Positions 1-8,853 of a stretch of DNA of 38,184 nt are shown in pieces. Under the pieces are notes generated by a model. That model was not told the origin of the DNA. It made no database searches and worked only from the letters and a program-made list of their open reading frames with translations. The stretch covers positions 1-38,184 of the forward strand of contig JAAESJ010000371.1 of the NCBI GenBank assembly GCA_024229495.1, given 5' to 3'. The first letter of the stretch is position 1, and each line of letters starts with the position of its first letter. The position numbers were made by a program, and so were the translations under genes. This DNA is from Verrucomicrobiaceae bacterium. Its GTDB lineage: Bacteria > Verrucomicrobiota > Verrucomicrobiia > Verrucomicrobiales > DEV007.

Positions 1-335
1 CTTTTGATGTTCTGCAGTGCCTGTCCCAGAGCTTGCACGGACTCGACCCGGGAACGCAGTATTTCATCACAGTGGTCAGGAGTCTTTATACAATCCACCG
101 TGCGGCCGGCAAGATTCACCAGGGCGGAGGCACCCTCCAGGTACCTTGCCCAGTCGCCGACACTGCGACCGTCCCATTCATCATGTAACCACGGTCCTTT
201 CTTTGCGGGAGCATTTCGCGAAATAAGCACCACCTCATGGCCTATGCCTACAAGGTGGTCAGCGAGGTTCAGTCCGAGAAATCCTGTTCCCCCGGCAATC
301 ACCACGCGGCTGCTTGAAGTGGCCTTACTTTCCAT
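1..335 (-). CDS. NAD-dependent epimerase, TIGR01777/SDR39U1-like (5' part only)
   Basis: This is a partial gene that runs off the left edge; 111 codons are visible. The start is the ATG at 335-333, preceded on the minus strand by a strong AAGGAGAG Shine-Dalgarno sequence. The N-terminus gives the Rossmann dinucleotide motif GGTGFLG at residues 15-21, then a beta strand with VVLISRN, and later LVNLAGRTVD followed by a segment ending LRSRVES. This order (GGTGFLG, LVNLAG, CxT..H..EIL.SR) is typical of the atypical short-chain dehydrogenases of the TIGR01777/DUF1731 group, whose substrate is generally unknown. The gene is cytoplasmic, with no signal peptide, and divergent from the gene at 360. 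The plus-strand reading frame covering the same bases is an antisense shadow. Family assignment is confident; biochemical function is not known. Confidence 0.85.
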   Translation of the reverse strand, partial: MESKATSSSRVVIAGGTGFLGLNLADHLVGIGHEVVLISRNAPAKKGPWLHDEWDGRSVGDWARYLEGASALVNLAGRTVDCIKTPDHCDEILRSRVESVQALGQALQNIK

Positions 336-359
336 TGCTCTCCTTTTACTTGAATGTGA

Positions 360-1670
360 ATGCAATGCAACATATTGACAATGGCAATGGATTTCAGTCG
401 CGAGGACCCAATTCCGATATTCCCTAGTGGTCGCCGTCTTGTGTGTTTTGGCTGTTGCAGGAACCGGCGACTGGGACCGGTGTTATTGTGGGGTGGGTTT
501 GTGTGCCTGTTTGTGTCAATGCTCCAGGTGATCGCCTCTGGGGCTGAGCCTGCCAAGCAGCGTGACTATCATTTCAAAGGAAGTATATCCCGCCCGGTTC
601 TCGAGAACTATTTGGCACGGAGCGCCACTTTCGGCTCATTACTCCACCTTACGCTAGAGGATGACCTACGCATGATCAGGGAGACGGGGGTGAAATTCGC
701 AGGGCGCGCCATCTGGATGTGGGGTAACGAGTCACAGATCGATTCCCTGGTGGAGAAAGGAGATCCTTTCGCCAAACGAATCCATGAGATTGATCCTGAT
801 ATCATCCTGCAGGGGGCGATCTTTGAGATTGTAACCAGGGATGTGGAGAAGGTTGCCATTCCGGCTTCCGTCTTCAAGGAATTCGGCGTGGAGCAGGAAC
901 CGCGAAAATTCCGCTACAAGTCGATGCTCTATGGCTTCGGGCACCGGCACGACCACTGGTATCAGTCTGCATCAGTGCCTGACATGAGCCGCATTGAGAC
1001 TAGGATGTGGTTCTATTATGTCGCAAAGCGATGGATTGACATGGGGATTGAGGCAATTCATATCGGGCAGGTTGCTCTCATGGATGACTGGGACAGGGGG
1101 CACCGACACTGGAGCAACCTGTTGGAGAGAATCCGTAAATACGCCAGTCGTCATGCTCGGCGTAAGATCGTCCTCATCGACGCGCATGTGCCCAGTGGTG
1201 GCATCGTGCGCAATGGCAAGCTTCTTTTTGACCTTCATTCCTTTCCCTCCCGGCCAAAGTCGGTTCAGGGAAAACCCTTCAAGGCGGTACTTGAGAAGGG
1301 ATTCAGTGACGCAATTTACGGGCGCAGCAGCGGAGGGATCACGCCAAGCGGCTGGAAGTGTGAGTCATTGCCCTATATTGTGGAGATCGATAACTTTGGT
1401 GCTTCAGATCATCCCGGGGAATACCGTGAGGACGACAAATTCCACGTTTGGGGATGGGACGAGATCAACTGGTTTATCAAGCAGCCTGAAGACTACCGCA
1501 ATGAGTGGCTTGAGTATGCCTATAAATGGGTGCGCCGCACGGATCCAAACGGTTATTTTCAGTTACCTCTACGCCGATTTGAACACTATACGGCAAGCAT
1601 GACCCGGCCAGGGGGGATGCGGCAGGAGGAGACCATCCGCAGGATCTGGGATGAGGCTGACGGGCGCTAG
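360..1670 (+). CDS. Secreted protein of unknown function, probable TIM-barrel fold
   Basis: The 436-residue product has a long N-terminal region with a hydrophobic stretch around residues 41-58 (LLWGGFVCLFVSM), so it is likely exported. The mature part begins near RDYHFKGSISRPVLENYL. It is rich in aromatic residues and contains the motifs GRAIWMWG, HRHDHWY, ASVPDMSRIET and GIEAIHIGQVALMDDWD. Alternating strand-like and helix-like blocks suggest a glycosidase-like barrel. I recognise the general family pattern from uncharacterised secreted proteins of Bacteroidota and PVC bacteria, but no function is established and I assign none. The start is uncertain: ATGs at 360, 381 and 387 are all in frame and none has a good ribosome binding site. 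The gene is divergent from the epimerase and convergent with the sulfatase ending at 1717. No terminator is obvious in the 46-base gap. Confidence 0.75.
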   Translation: MQCNILTMAMDFSREDPIPIFPSGRRLVCFGCCRNRRLGPVLLWGGFVCLFVSMLQVIASGAEPAKQRDYHFKGSISRPVLENYLARSATFGSLLHLTLEDDLRMIRETGVKFAGRAIWMWGNESQIDSLVEKGDPFAKRIHEIDPDIILQGAIFEIVTRDVEKVAIPASVFKEFGVEQEPRKFRYKSMLYGFGHRHDHWYQSASVPDMSRIETRMWFYYVAKRWIDMGIEAIHIGQVALMDDWDRGHRHWSNLLERIRKYASRHARRKIVLIDAHVPSGGIVRNGKLLFDLHSFPSRPKSVQGKPFKAVLEKGFSDAIYGRSSGGITPSGWKCESLPYIVEIDNFGASDHPGEYREDDKFHVWGWDEINWFIKQPEDYRNEWLEYAYKWVRRTDPNGYFQLPLRRFEHYTASMTRPGGMRQEETIRRIWDEADGR

Positions 1671-1716
1671 CTACAGTGGTAAGTCACCTGGAGAGCGGGT
1701 CAGTGTCCGAGTTTCC

Positions 1717-3144
1717 TTAGTTGTAGCGTTGTGGTGTGTATCCGGCCTTTATGCGCTTCTTTTTCAGCAGCGCTTTGAGATTGGCTGCCTGTTCGGCATA
1801 ACGGCGATTCTTCGCAAGATTCGTGAATTCTCCCGGATCGTTCTGTAAGTCATAGAGTTCTGCGCCTTTCGAGCCATATCCCCAGTGGGTAAACCGCCAC
1901 TTGGGCGTGCGTATCGACTCGCCACCACTCCGGCTGATGGTGAATGCCATCTGCTTTTTCCATTTGTCCGATTTAGGGTCCCTGAGCAGGGGAAGGAGAC
2001 TTTGTCCATGCAGATTAACGGGTGGGGTTAAGCCCGTGAGCTGGGCCAGCGTCGGATAGAGGTCGATCAACTCGGTGATGTGCTGGGTTGCCTTGCCGTG
2101 GGTTTTTGCCAACCACGGGACGCTGAGGATAAATGGCACCCTCGTGGATTGTTCAAAGAGATGCTGTTTCTGGAACTTGTTGTGCTCTCCTAGTAGGTAT
2201 CCGTGATCGCTGGAAAAGATGACGATGGTATTTTCCCGCAAACCGAGTTCCTCCAGGGTATCAAGAATCCGTCCAACCTGGGCATCCATGTAGGAGATGC
2301 TGCTGTAGTAGGCTTCCAGCAAGCCCTTGTGTAGTTTCGGAGTGATGCCATACCTGATATTCGCCTTGTAATTGCGTATGATTCCGGGGACGTCTTCAAG
2401 GTCCCCCTCGGGAACTGATGGAATAATCATGGAGTCACGCTCATAGAGGTCGAAATACTTTAGCGGTGCGACCAGTGGCACGTGGGGGCGAACAAAACCA
2501 CAACCGAGGAAGAAAGGTTTGTTGCGGTTGCGCTTAAGGAAGCCGATAGCAGCTTCTGCGGCCATGCCGTCGGCATGTTCCAGATCGCCGGTCGAGGACT
2601 CCACTCCGGTAAAGGTTTGAGAACTGGTGTCCTTCGGGGACCATTCGGTCCTTTTTCCCGGAGCATGTTGTTCGGGAGCCTTGATATTCACCGTTTCATC
2701 CCATGATGGGGGATCATCATGCTCTGCGGTTCCCGCGATTATTTCAAAGGGAATGCCCATGTGGTAGATTTTACTGATACGTCCGGCATGGTATTTGTTG
2801 TTCCGAAAGAGCTGCGAGAGGGTGATCACGTCGGGCATGTTCTTGCGAAGGTTGCCGCCGTTGCCAAGCATCCCGTTGGTGTAGGGATAAAGCCCGGTCA
2901 TTAATGAGGCGCGGGAGGAACCACACACCGGATACTGGCAGTGCATGTTTTCAAAACGCATGCCGCGGCTAGCCAGTTCATCGAGACGGGGGGTCTTGCA
3001 CTGAGGGTGGCCGAATCCGCTTAATGCGGTACTGAGGTCATCGGCCATCAGGAGCAGAACGTTAACCGGTCGTTTTTCATCGGCTGCACAAATGGAGCAG
3101 CAGGTAAAGAGGATCGTAATGAGAAGGAAAGGGAAACGGGGCAT
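1717..3144 (-). CDS. Secreted sulfatase, iduronate-2-sulfatase-like
   Basis: This is a 475-residue type I sulfatase that hydrolyses sulfate esters, exported by an N-terminal signal peptide (residues 1 to about 21, ending CAADEK). The metal-binding aspartates are in MADDLS (D35, D36). The activation site is C74-G-S-S-R78 followed by ASLMTG. C74 would be converted to formylglycine, but the usual Pro/Ala two residues after the Cys is Ser. Later SSDHG and FEQSTRVPF supply the conserved metal and substrate-site residues, and ELYDLQNDPGEFTNL is the usual C-terminal signature. The overall layout (VCGSSRAS, GFVRPHVP, DAQVGRILD) fits iduronate-2-sulfatase-like proteins (S1_7-type). The true substrate is unknown. 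The gene is monocistronic and divergent from the heme/dehydrogenase gene across about 300 bases. Confidence 0.92.
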   Translation of the reverse strand: MPRFPFLLITILFTCCSICAADEKRPVNVLLLMADDLSTALSGFGHPQCKTPRLDELASRGMRFENMHCQYPVCGSSRASLMTGLYPYTNGMLGNGGNLRKNMPDVITLSQLFRNNKYHAGRISKIYHMGIPFEIIAGTAEHDDPPSWDETVNIKAPEQHAPGKRTEWSPKDTSSQTFTGVESSTGDLEHADGMAAEAAIGFLKRNRNKPFFLGCGFVRPHVPLVAPLKYFDLYERDSMIIPSVPEGDLEDVPGIIRNYKANIRYGITPKLHKGLLEAYYSSISYMDAQVGRILDTLEELGLRENTIVIFSSDHGYLLGEHNKFQKQHLFEQSTRVPFILSVPWLAKTHGKATQHITELIDLYPTLAQLTGLTPPVNLHGQSLLPLLRDPKSDKWKKQMAFTISRSGGESIRTPKWRFTHWGYGSKGAELYDLQNDPGEFTNLAKNRRYAEQAANLKALLKKKRIKAGYTPQRYN

Positions 3145-3446
3145 TGTGAAATTGAAAGGTCTCTAAGGTGTTGGCGCTGGGATGCGGTATATGCGTCTTG
3201 CTGCAGAAGACAAGACCCATGTTGATGGCATTGCGCAAGCCCTAAGAATACCGGAAAGAGGGAAACTCTTCGCGCAATTGTCTTGAGCGATTCTCCTTTA
3301 TCAAGGAAATCTTGTTTGTAGGGGTGCGGGGATGTTAAGTTATAAGCTCCTTGGTCAGCTCTTTACGTGGCAAAGGTCGCAGAGCCCAATGATTGATGAA
3401 TGACCCAATGGCAGAATTACCGGAAAATGCATTCCCGGGGAAGGCA

Positions 3447-5183
3447 ATGACCAGACTGCATGGTTGGTCGTGGAGATGGTTTGCCCTTGTTGCATTCTGC
3501 GGTGGGATTCCAGGCTCCCTGTCCCTGCAAGCTGCGGATTCCGGTAAGGTGTTTTCTCCGAAAGATTATCGCAAGCATGCTATGACGCGCAGCGGGGATG
3601 CAAAAAAGGGAGAAGAGATTTTTTACGGCAGAAAGGCATTGTGTTCGCAGTGCCATTCCACTGATGGCAGCAACCAGCTGGCAGGTCCCGACCTGAAGGC
3701 TGCCGGGGACAAGTTTTCACGAGCCGATTTGATACTCTCGGTGCTGCAGCCTTCCTCAAGTATCATGACGGGTTTTTCTCTTTCCGTGATTACGACGAAG
3801 GACGGTAAGACATACAGTGGTGTCGTTAAGCAATCCTCTGAGAAGGAACTGATCATTGCCGGAATGGGTGAACTTCGTCACCGGATCGCAAAGTCAGACA
3901 TCAGGGAACAATTGACCAGTCCGGTCTCGATGATGCCCGCCAACCTGCATGTTGCTCTGTCCAGAGATGAGTTTTCCGACCTTGTTGCCTACCTTGAAAA
4001 TCTCAAGGATGAACGCTCCAGAGTGCGCAATGAGCACGGCACACCGCTGGATATTCCGCGCCTGGAAAAGCCCGTCAAGTTGGTCCCCTTCCTGGGCGAG
4101 GGGCTGGGACTGGAGAAGCCGGTGTGGTTCGGGGAACACCCGGTTATCGATGATCTGTTCGTTCTCCTTGAGAAAAGCAGGGCCAGGATCTCATTACTTG
4201 AGAGGAAAGCCGACGGTTCGGTAAACCGCTCATTGTTTGTCGAGATCCCTGATGAGGTTTACGTTACCAATGATGAGGGGCTGCTTGGCTTGGCCTTTCA
4301 TCCGGATTTTGTCGAGAACCGCAAGTATTACTTCATGCACGAGGTCAAGGAAGGTGCGCGTCGCGGGATGGTGATTGGTGAGCGTGAGGCGCGGATTGAC
4401 CTGCGTGCCGACTCGGGGAAGCCGACACGAAATGTTCTGGAGTTTGATGTTGCCACTGAGTTTCACCACGGTGGTGGGATTGAGTTCGGCCCTGATGGTT
4501 GCCTGTATATCGGCATGGGGGATGGCGGACCGCAGGAGGATCCGCACGGACATGCCCAGGACCTGACTTCCTTCTCGGGCAAGTTGATGCGTATTGACGT
4601 GGATAAGCGCACGGAGGGTAAGGCTTACGGTATCCCCGAAGATAATCCCTTTATTCATCACGCGAACCCGCAGGTGCGGCGCGAAATATTTGCCTACGGG
4701 TTACGCCAGCCGTGGAGATTCAGCTTTGATCCTGCCAATGGTGAGTTGTGGGTCGGTGATGTTGGTCAGAACCGTTTTGAGGAGGTGACGATCGTGCGTG
4801 CCGGGGAAAATCATGGCTGGAATGTGCTGGAGGGATTTGAGCTTTTCTCTACCCGCTATCGCAAGGAGAACGCGCGCTTTGTTGCGCCTGTTGTCTCGTT
4901 TCGCCGTAAGCATGGGGTATCCATCACCGGTGGTTATGTGTTTCGTTCGCCTGATGGTGAGACTTCCTCCTTTGATGGTGTCTACATCTGCGCAGATTAC
5001 CAGTCCAAGCGTATTTGGGGTATCAGGCAGAAGGAACGCAAACTCAAGGTGATCCGCGAGATTGGCAACTGCCCCGACCGTGTCGTTTCCTTCGGTCGTG
5101 ACCGTAGTGGCAGCCTTTATGCCGTGGGTTATGACAAGGGCATCATTTACAGTCTGGATTTTGGCGCAGCTGCTTTTGAGTGA
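3447..5183 (+). CDS. Secreted c-type heme / PQQ glucose-dehydrogenase-like fusion
   Basis: The product has two domains. After a signal peptide (MTRLHGWSWRWFALV..), a heme domain carries CSQCH at residues 66-70 (counted from 3447), within the planctomycete-type context GEEIFYGRKALCSQCH..GPDL and ending MMPANLHVALS..DLVAYLENL. From about residue 220 onward comes a beta-propeller of the soluble glucose/sorbosone dehydrogenase type, with GLLGLAFHPDF, FHHGGGIEFGPDG (likely catalytic His region), YIGMGDGG and GLRQPWRFSFD. It probably oxidises a sugar in the periplasm and passes electrons to the attached heme. Two further in-frame starts lie upstream, TTG at 3393 and ATG at 3396. The ATG at 3447 is preferred because it gives a compact signal peptide and a GGGGA sequence just upstream. 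It ends 17 bases before the convergent 5201 gene. Confidence 0.9.
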   Translation: MTRLHGWSWRWFALVAFCGGIPGSLSLQAADSGKVFSPKDYRKHAMTRSGDAKKGEEIFYGRKALCSQCHSTDGSNQLAGPDLKAAGDKFSRADLILSVLQPSSSIMTGFSLSVITTKDGKTYSGVVKQSSEKELIIAGMGELRHRIAKSDIREQLTSPVSMMPANLHVALSRDEFSDLVAYLENLKDERSRVRNEHGTPLDIPRLEKPVKLVPFLGEGLGLEKPVWFGEHPVIDDLFVLLEKSRARISLLERKADGSVNRSLFVEIPDEVYVTNDEGLLGLAFHPDFVENRKYYFMHEVKEGARRGMVIGEREARIDLRADSGKPTRNVLEFDVATEFHHGGGIEFGPDGCLYIGMGDGGPQEDPHGHAQDLTSFSGKLMRIDVDKRTEGKAYGIPEDNPFIHHANPQVRREIFAYGLRQPWRFSFDPANGELWVGDVGQNRFEEVTIVRAGENHGWNVLEGFELFSTRYRKENARFVAPVVSFRRKHGVSITGGYVFRSPDGETSSFDGVYICADYQSKRIWGIRQKERKLKVIREIGNCPDRVVSFGRDRSGSLYAVGYDKGIIYSLDFGAAAFE

Positions 5184-5200
5184 TGGTTGCGCCTGCAGGT

Positions 5201-8047
5201 TCAGTTGTCCTGCTTTTCCAGCATGACCTGGATCAGTTCAGCATCCCCCTTGTCCAGCTCCATCCTGAAGAGGGTGTTCCCCGGGTTAGTCACCAGTTTT
5301 TTCTCTTCCCATGATCTCTTTGCCTTATTCATGTGACGGATGGTTTTTACCTTGCCGGGAAAATTCAGTTTTACTTCATGCCGTGCAGCAATGTCACGGT
5401 TGCCCAGCACGATGAAATGTTCGCCGGCTGTTCCCTCAAAGACCCCCATGGCGATGTGTTCGCCCTGCGGTTGCACCCAATAGCCGGCAGGAGGCTTTGT
5501 GGTTCCCGTGGGCAGGGGATCGGTGTGATAGACTGCTGATGACCTTGCGTGGGTCAAGCTCGGGCTGAAGGCGGCAATGGTGTTGTTGATGCCTGATACC
5601 TCCCTTCCTATATCCGACAATGGAGGAGGTTCGGTCTCGATAACCTTGTGGATGTCAAACATGGTCCAGCCCACCCACCACTTGAATGCCTTGATTCCAT
5701 AGGCAAGGCTCATTGCCACGGTTTGCCGCATCTTGATGACATTGTCGCCGTGAACGTGCACGAACCTGAAGACGGGTATGCCTCCTGCAGCAATCGACAT
5801 GCGCCTGTAATACTCGAGGAAATGAAAATGTAGGTGTGCCTGGCGTTGCCAGTGATAATCATAATACTCGAGCATCCTGGGGCGGACTGCGTCGAGAAAA
5901 AATTCCATTCCCCCGTATTGGGAGTAGGTGGTGAACTCGGTGGGATGGTAGGGGTCGATGGCCTCAAATTGTTGGCGCATCGTGCCGAAATGAGGAAAGC
6001 TTGAGGGTTTTCTGCGGTCGCTCATGTAATAGGAAATGAGTGTTTTCTCCTCCTTCAGGGCATGAGCTGTCCATGGTGTCACCCCATGCAAGAGCATGTA
6101 AATTCCCGCTTCCTTTGATTTCTCAAAATCTGCCAGGCTTCCTTCAAGCCCATTGAAGTTTGCCTTTTTCATGGTGATAAAAAGATTATCCAGCCCCACG
6201 CGTGGACCGACCCAGCTTGGTGCCAGGAATGAGATCATCGCAGGCATCCTGAAAGGTCCGGGCAAGGCATCGCGAACCATCTCCTTATAGGGGCCAACAC
6301 CAAAAACTTCACTGGTCCTCTGCTTTGGGTAAACTTCCAACCGCTTGATTTCGCCACCCTGATAGACGACTTCAACACCCAGTCCTGTTATGCTGTCGAT
6401 CCTGAAGGCGATGTCGTGTTCAACAGGCCATCCTGGCAGCACACATACGCGCTTTCCTGTTGGCTCAATGAGCATTGAACCCAGTGAGGAAACAAATGTG
6501 TCCCAGCCGTTTTTTGCCGGTGGCATCCGGGAAAAATCTGAACCCCAGAAACCTGGAAAACGGGATGCCCCGGAATCAGGCTGGAGTAACGGCTTGGCGA
6601 GCTCAAGGGCATTGGAGATAGCTTGTTTCGACCGTTGGTCGGGCCAGTAGGTAATTTCACTTTCTGCGATTTGGATTTCCTTGGTGACTGTGGGCAAAAG
6701 TGAGTGTGGTCCCCGGCCGCTGCAGGCACTTAAATAACGCCTGAGCACGAGAGCGCTGGAGATTGCGGCGCCGTTTTCAATGCCGCTGAGGAAAATGCTT
6801 CCCCGGTTCCAGAATTTGTTCCACGCCTGGACCTGGGCGGTCACGGCACCGTTTACATCAACCTTGGCGACGGACTGGGCGAGTTGCTCAGGCTTTTCAT
6901 TTTCCTTGGCTGTGGCCAAGTGGACCTGCAGGTCGTATGCCGTCCTTGGTTCCCCGGCATGAAGCCGCTTATTTTCGGCATTCATCTCCTCACAAAGAAC
7001 CACAAGCGCATTTCCGGCATTAGTCTTGATGATCCGTTTCGCTCCCTGTGATATGGAGTCATTGTTCTTTTCGTCATCAAAAGACACATGCAGGGCAACC
7101 GGCACCCTGCTTCGAAACTGCAAATGCAGGATATTGCGTTGCGCATCGATGAAAAATGAATAGGAGGGTTTCTCCGCCTGCCTGATATTTTTAACCACCA
7201 CCTCGCCGTAATTGAATCGAAGCATTTGCCGGAATGAATCCGGCGAAGTTTTCAGGGCAGGGGTGATCCTGAAGCGCAGTGACCCCACCGTTTTCGCGGG
7301 AGCTTTCGCGGCTGAGCAATGAGCCAATGAGACACGAACATCACCGTTCTTTTCAGTCCAGACATTGCCGAGTAATGATCCATTGCCAATCGGCATGGAT
7401 TCATCACTCCCGGCAGAAGGTCGGGTCCAGGTCACGTTTGTTGCTGATACCGGATCCGGTCCGCGATCAACAGCCGGTGGAGTGCCCGGAGCCAGTGCCA
7501 CAAGGTCAGAATCGCTGAGTTTCTCATCAAGAATCAGGATCTCGGTTGCCCCGGGGTTTGGTCCCCCGTGGGCATTTAAAAAACGTAGGGTCAACTTCTT
7601 TGCCTGCTGCCTTTCGAAGACAATACGCTGCCCGCCGTGCATTTTTTCAAATGTGCCCTTGGCCACCGGAGCCCGGTCATCATCAATAAACAGTTCGTAA
7701 TCCTTGAAGCACTCATCCAGCAACCAGGAAGTCCGTCCAAAATAGATGATTTCCTGCACGAAGACGGGGTGCTCCCACTCAAAGTCCAATTGTCCTTTGT
7801 CGCCTGCTTCCTCCCCGTTGACGGCCCATGACTTGGCGCCTTTCGCTACGGGAAAAAATTCAAAGTGCTGGCAGAGAGCCGGGGCAATTCTCCCGTCAGC
7901 GACTGCGCTTGCCATTAAACCCTGCCCCTTTAGTTCAGAGGAAGCGGTGATTTTTGCCTGTGATGCCAGGTTTACATACGGATGGTTTTCGCCCGAGCAA
8001 ATCCCGACCAGTGACAAGAGAATCGTTAATAAAAAAGGAGTCTTCAT
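5201..8047 (-). CDS. Chimeric secreted protein: discoidin-like CBM, DUF5703-like N-domain, C-terminal barrel-like domain
   Basis: This very large exported protein has 948 residues from the ATG at 8047; an in-frame ATG at 8062 would add five. A signal peptide (KTPFLLTILLSLVGICSG) is followed by an F5/8-type-C-like carbohydrate-binding segment (about residues 25-180). Next is a segment with NVTWTRPSAGSDESMPIGNGSL (about 208-230) resembling the N-terminal domain of DUF5703/GH95-like glycosidases. The text AISSALVLRRYLSACSGRGPHSLL (about 433-455) is where the alpha/alpha barrel should begin, but the chain passes within about 70 residues to SMLIEPTGKRVCVLPGWPVEHDIAF, which looks like the distal end of that barrel. 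A further ~370-residue domain with WVGP, DPYHPTEFT, FRFVHVHGDN and FKWWVGWTMFD follows, possibly a second glycosidase-type barrel. Enzymatic activity is unproven. Confidence 0.75.
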   Translation of the reverse strand: MKTPFLLTILLSLVGICSGENHPYVNLASQAKITASSELKGQGLMASAVADGRIAPALCQHFEFFPVAKGAKSWAVNGEEAGDKGQLDFEWEHPVFVQEIIYFGRTSWLLDECFKDYELFIDDDRAPVAKGTFEKMHGGQRIVFERQQAKKLTLRFLNAHGGPNPGATEILILDEKLSDSDLVALAPGTPPAVDRGPDPVSATNVTWTRPSAGSDESMPIGNGSLLGNVWTEKNGDVRVSLAHCSAAKAPAKTVGSLRFRITPALKTSPDSFRQMLRFNYGEVVVKNIRQAEKPSYSFFIDAQRNILHLQFRSRVPVALHVSFDDEKNNDSISQGAKRIIKTNAGNALVVLCEEMNAENKRLHAGEPRTAYDLQVHLATAKENEKPEQLAQSVAKVDVNGAVTAQVQAWNKFWNRGSIFLSGIENGAAISSALVLRRYLSACSGRGPHSLLPTVTKEIQIAESEITYWPDQRSKQAISNALELAKPLLQPDSGASRFPGFWGSDFSRMPPAKNGWDTFVSSLGSMLIEPTGKRVCVLPGWPVEHDIAFRIDSITGLGVEVVYQGGEIKRLEVYPKQRTSEVFGVGPYKEMVRDALPGPFRMPAMISFLAPSWVGPRVGLDNLFITMKKANFNGLEGSLADFEKSKEAGIYMLLHGVTPWTAHALKEEKTLISYYMSDRRKPSSFPHFGTMRQQFEAIDPYHPTEFTTYSQYGGMEFFLDAVRPRMLEYYDYHWQRQAHLHFHFLEYYRRMSIAAGGIPVFRFVHVHGDNVIKMRQTVAMSLAYGIKAFKWWVGWTMFDIHKVIETEPPPLSDIGREVSGINNTIAAFSPSLTHARSSAVYHTDPLPTGTTKPPAGYWVQPQGEHIAMGVFEGTAGEHFIVLGNRDIAARHEVKLNFPGKVKTIRHMNKAKRSWEEKKLVTNPGNTLFRMELDKGDAELIQVMLEKQDN

Positions 8048-8143
8048 GGCCGGATAGTGCATGTCAATGAACCGAGGAGTCTCCTGATGGTTACTGTTTT
8101 CTTCTGCTTGTCCGGTAGGGAGAATGCAGCATGCCGCCGGAGG

Positions 8144-8737
8144 CTATCCCCTGTGTTGTTCCAGCAGGGTCATCATTAAAAGTGCCACCAGGATACGGAT
8201 TTGCTGCTGGGAATCTATTTCTGTAAGAGATTCAATTGAGAATTTACCCTCCCAGAGAGCCGGCTTTTTTTTCAGGCGCATGACTGCGTTGCCATCGCAG
8301 TCCGTGATAATGTAGCTCGGGTTGGTGAAGTAGCCGGCAAAGATCCCGATGATGGGAAGGCCGGAAAAAAAAGAGTCCAGAAAACGGATCAGGACAGACT
8401 CCTCACGCACGGTGAACTCTGCAGGTTGAGTGGCATCATTGGGATAAATCTCGTAGTGTGCCCGCCACAGGGAGCGCAATCCTTTCCTTCTGACACCGCC
8501 AAACTGGTTTCCCTCAGCGTTACTGAAGTTGTAGGCGGCTGACCAGTCGATGACTTTATTGGCCTTGATTTCACAAAGTTTTTTTTCTTTTGTGTTATCG
8601 GTGAATACCTCGACGTGTTCCTTGAGCTTGAAGAGCTTCTGCTTGACGTAGAGCACAGGATTGCCGTCGGCATCGGTGACATAAAGTTGCGGTGAGGCTG
8701 CCAATATTTTCCGGGTGAGCTGTAAGGGATATTTCAT
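8144..8737 (-). CDS. LURP-one-related / tubby-like fold protein
   Basis: This is a 197-residue protein without a classical signal peptide. The sequence LYVTDADGNPVLYVKQKLFKLKE near the start (residues about 18-40) and the later pair of similar strands (YIITDCDGNAVMRLKKKPA, about 143-161) match the twelve-stranded tubby-like barrel of the LURP-one-related/scramblase superfamily (DUF567). A hydrophobic patch FFSGLPIIGIFAGYF (about 123-137) interrupts the barrel, and a hydrophobic C-terminal helix (LVALLMMTLLEQ) could sit against the membrane, as proposed for the buried helix of this fold. Biological function in bacteria is unknown. It lies in a minus-strand series between the BamB-like gene (116 bases upstream) and the chimeric protein (81-96 bases downstream, depending on the start used). 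No strong ribosome binding site precedes the ATG. Confidence 0.72.
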   Translation of the reverse strand: MKYPLQLTRKILAASPQLYVTDADGNPVLYVKQKLFKLKEHVEVFTDNTKEKKLCEIKANKVIDWSAAYNFSNAEGNQFGGVRRKGLRSLWRAHYEIYPNDATQPAEFTVREESVLIRFLDSFFSGLPIIGIFAGYFTNPSYIITDCDGNAVMRLKKKPALWEGKFSIESLTEIDSQQQIRILVALLMMTLLEQHRG

Positions 8738-8853
8738 TGCTTGGTTAATGGCCGGATTAAAGCACTGCTACATGTCATTGTAACCGTTGTAGGTGGATAC
8801 GCCAGTCAGATCGCTACCTGCCTGGAAAGGGCACTACAAGACGCCCGGTTTCT

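Noticed and set aside
4-378. Plus-strand open frame of 124 codons at the left edge
   Set aside because: It is antisense to the epimerase N-terminus, which has a clear GGTGFLG motif and a strong Shine-Dalgarno sequence on the minus strand.
375-380. Perfect TTGACA hexamer near the start of the 360 gene
   Set aside because: No -10 element at 16-18 bases downstream, and it lies inside the likely coding region.
994-1602. 202-codon open frame overlapping the 360-1670 gene in another plus frame
   Set aside because: Low-complexity Ser/Arg-rich translation with no motif; the 360 frame has a signal peptide and conserved-looking blocks.
1671-1716. Possible bidirectional terminator between convergent genes
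   Set aside because: No inverted repeat of useful length in the gap.
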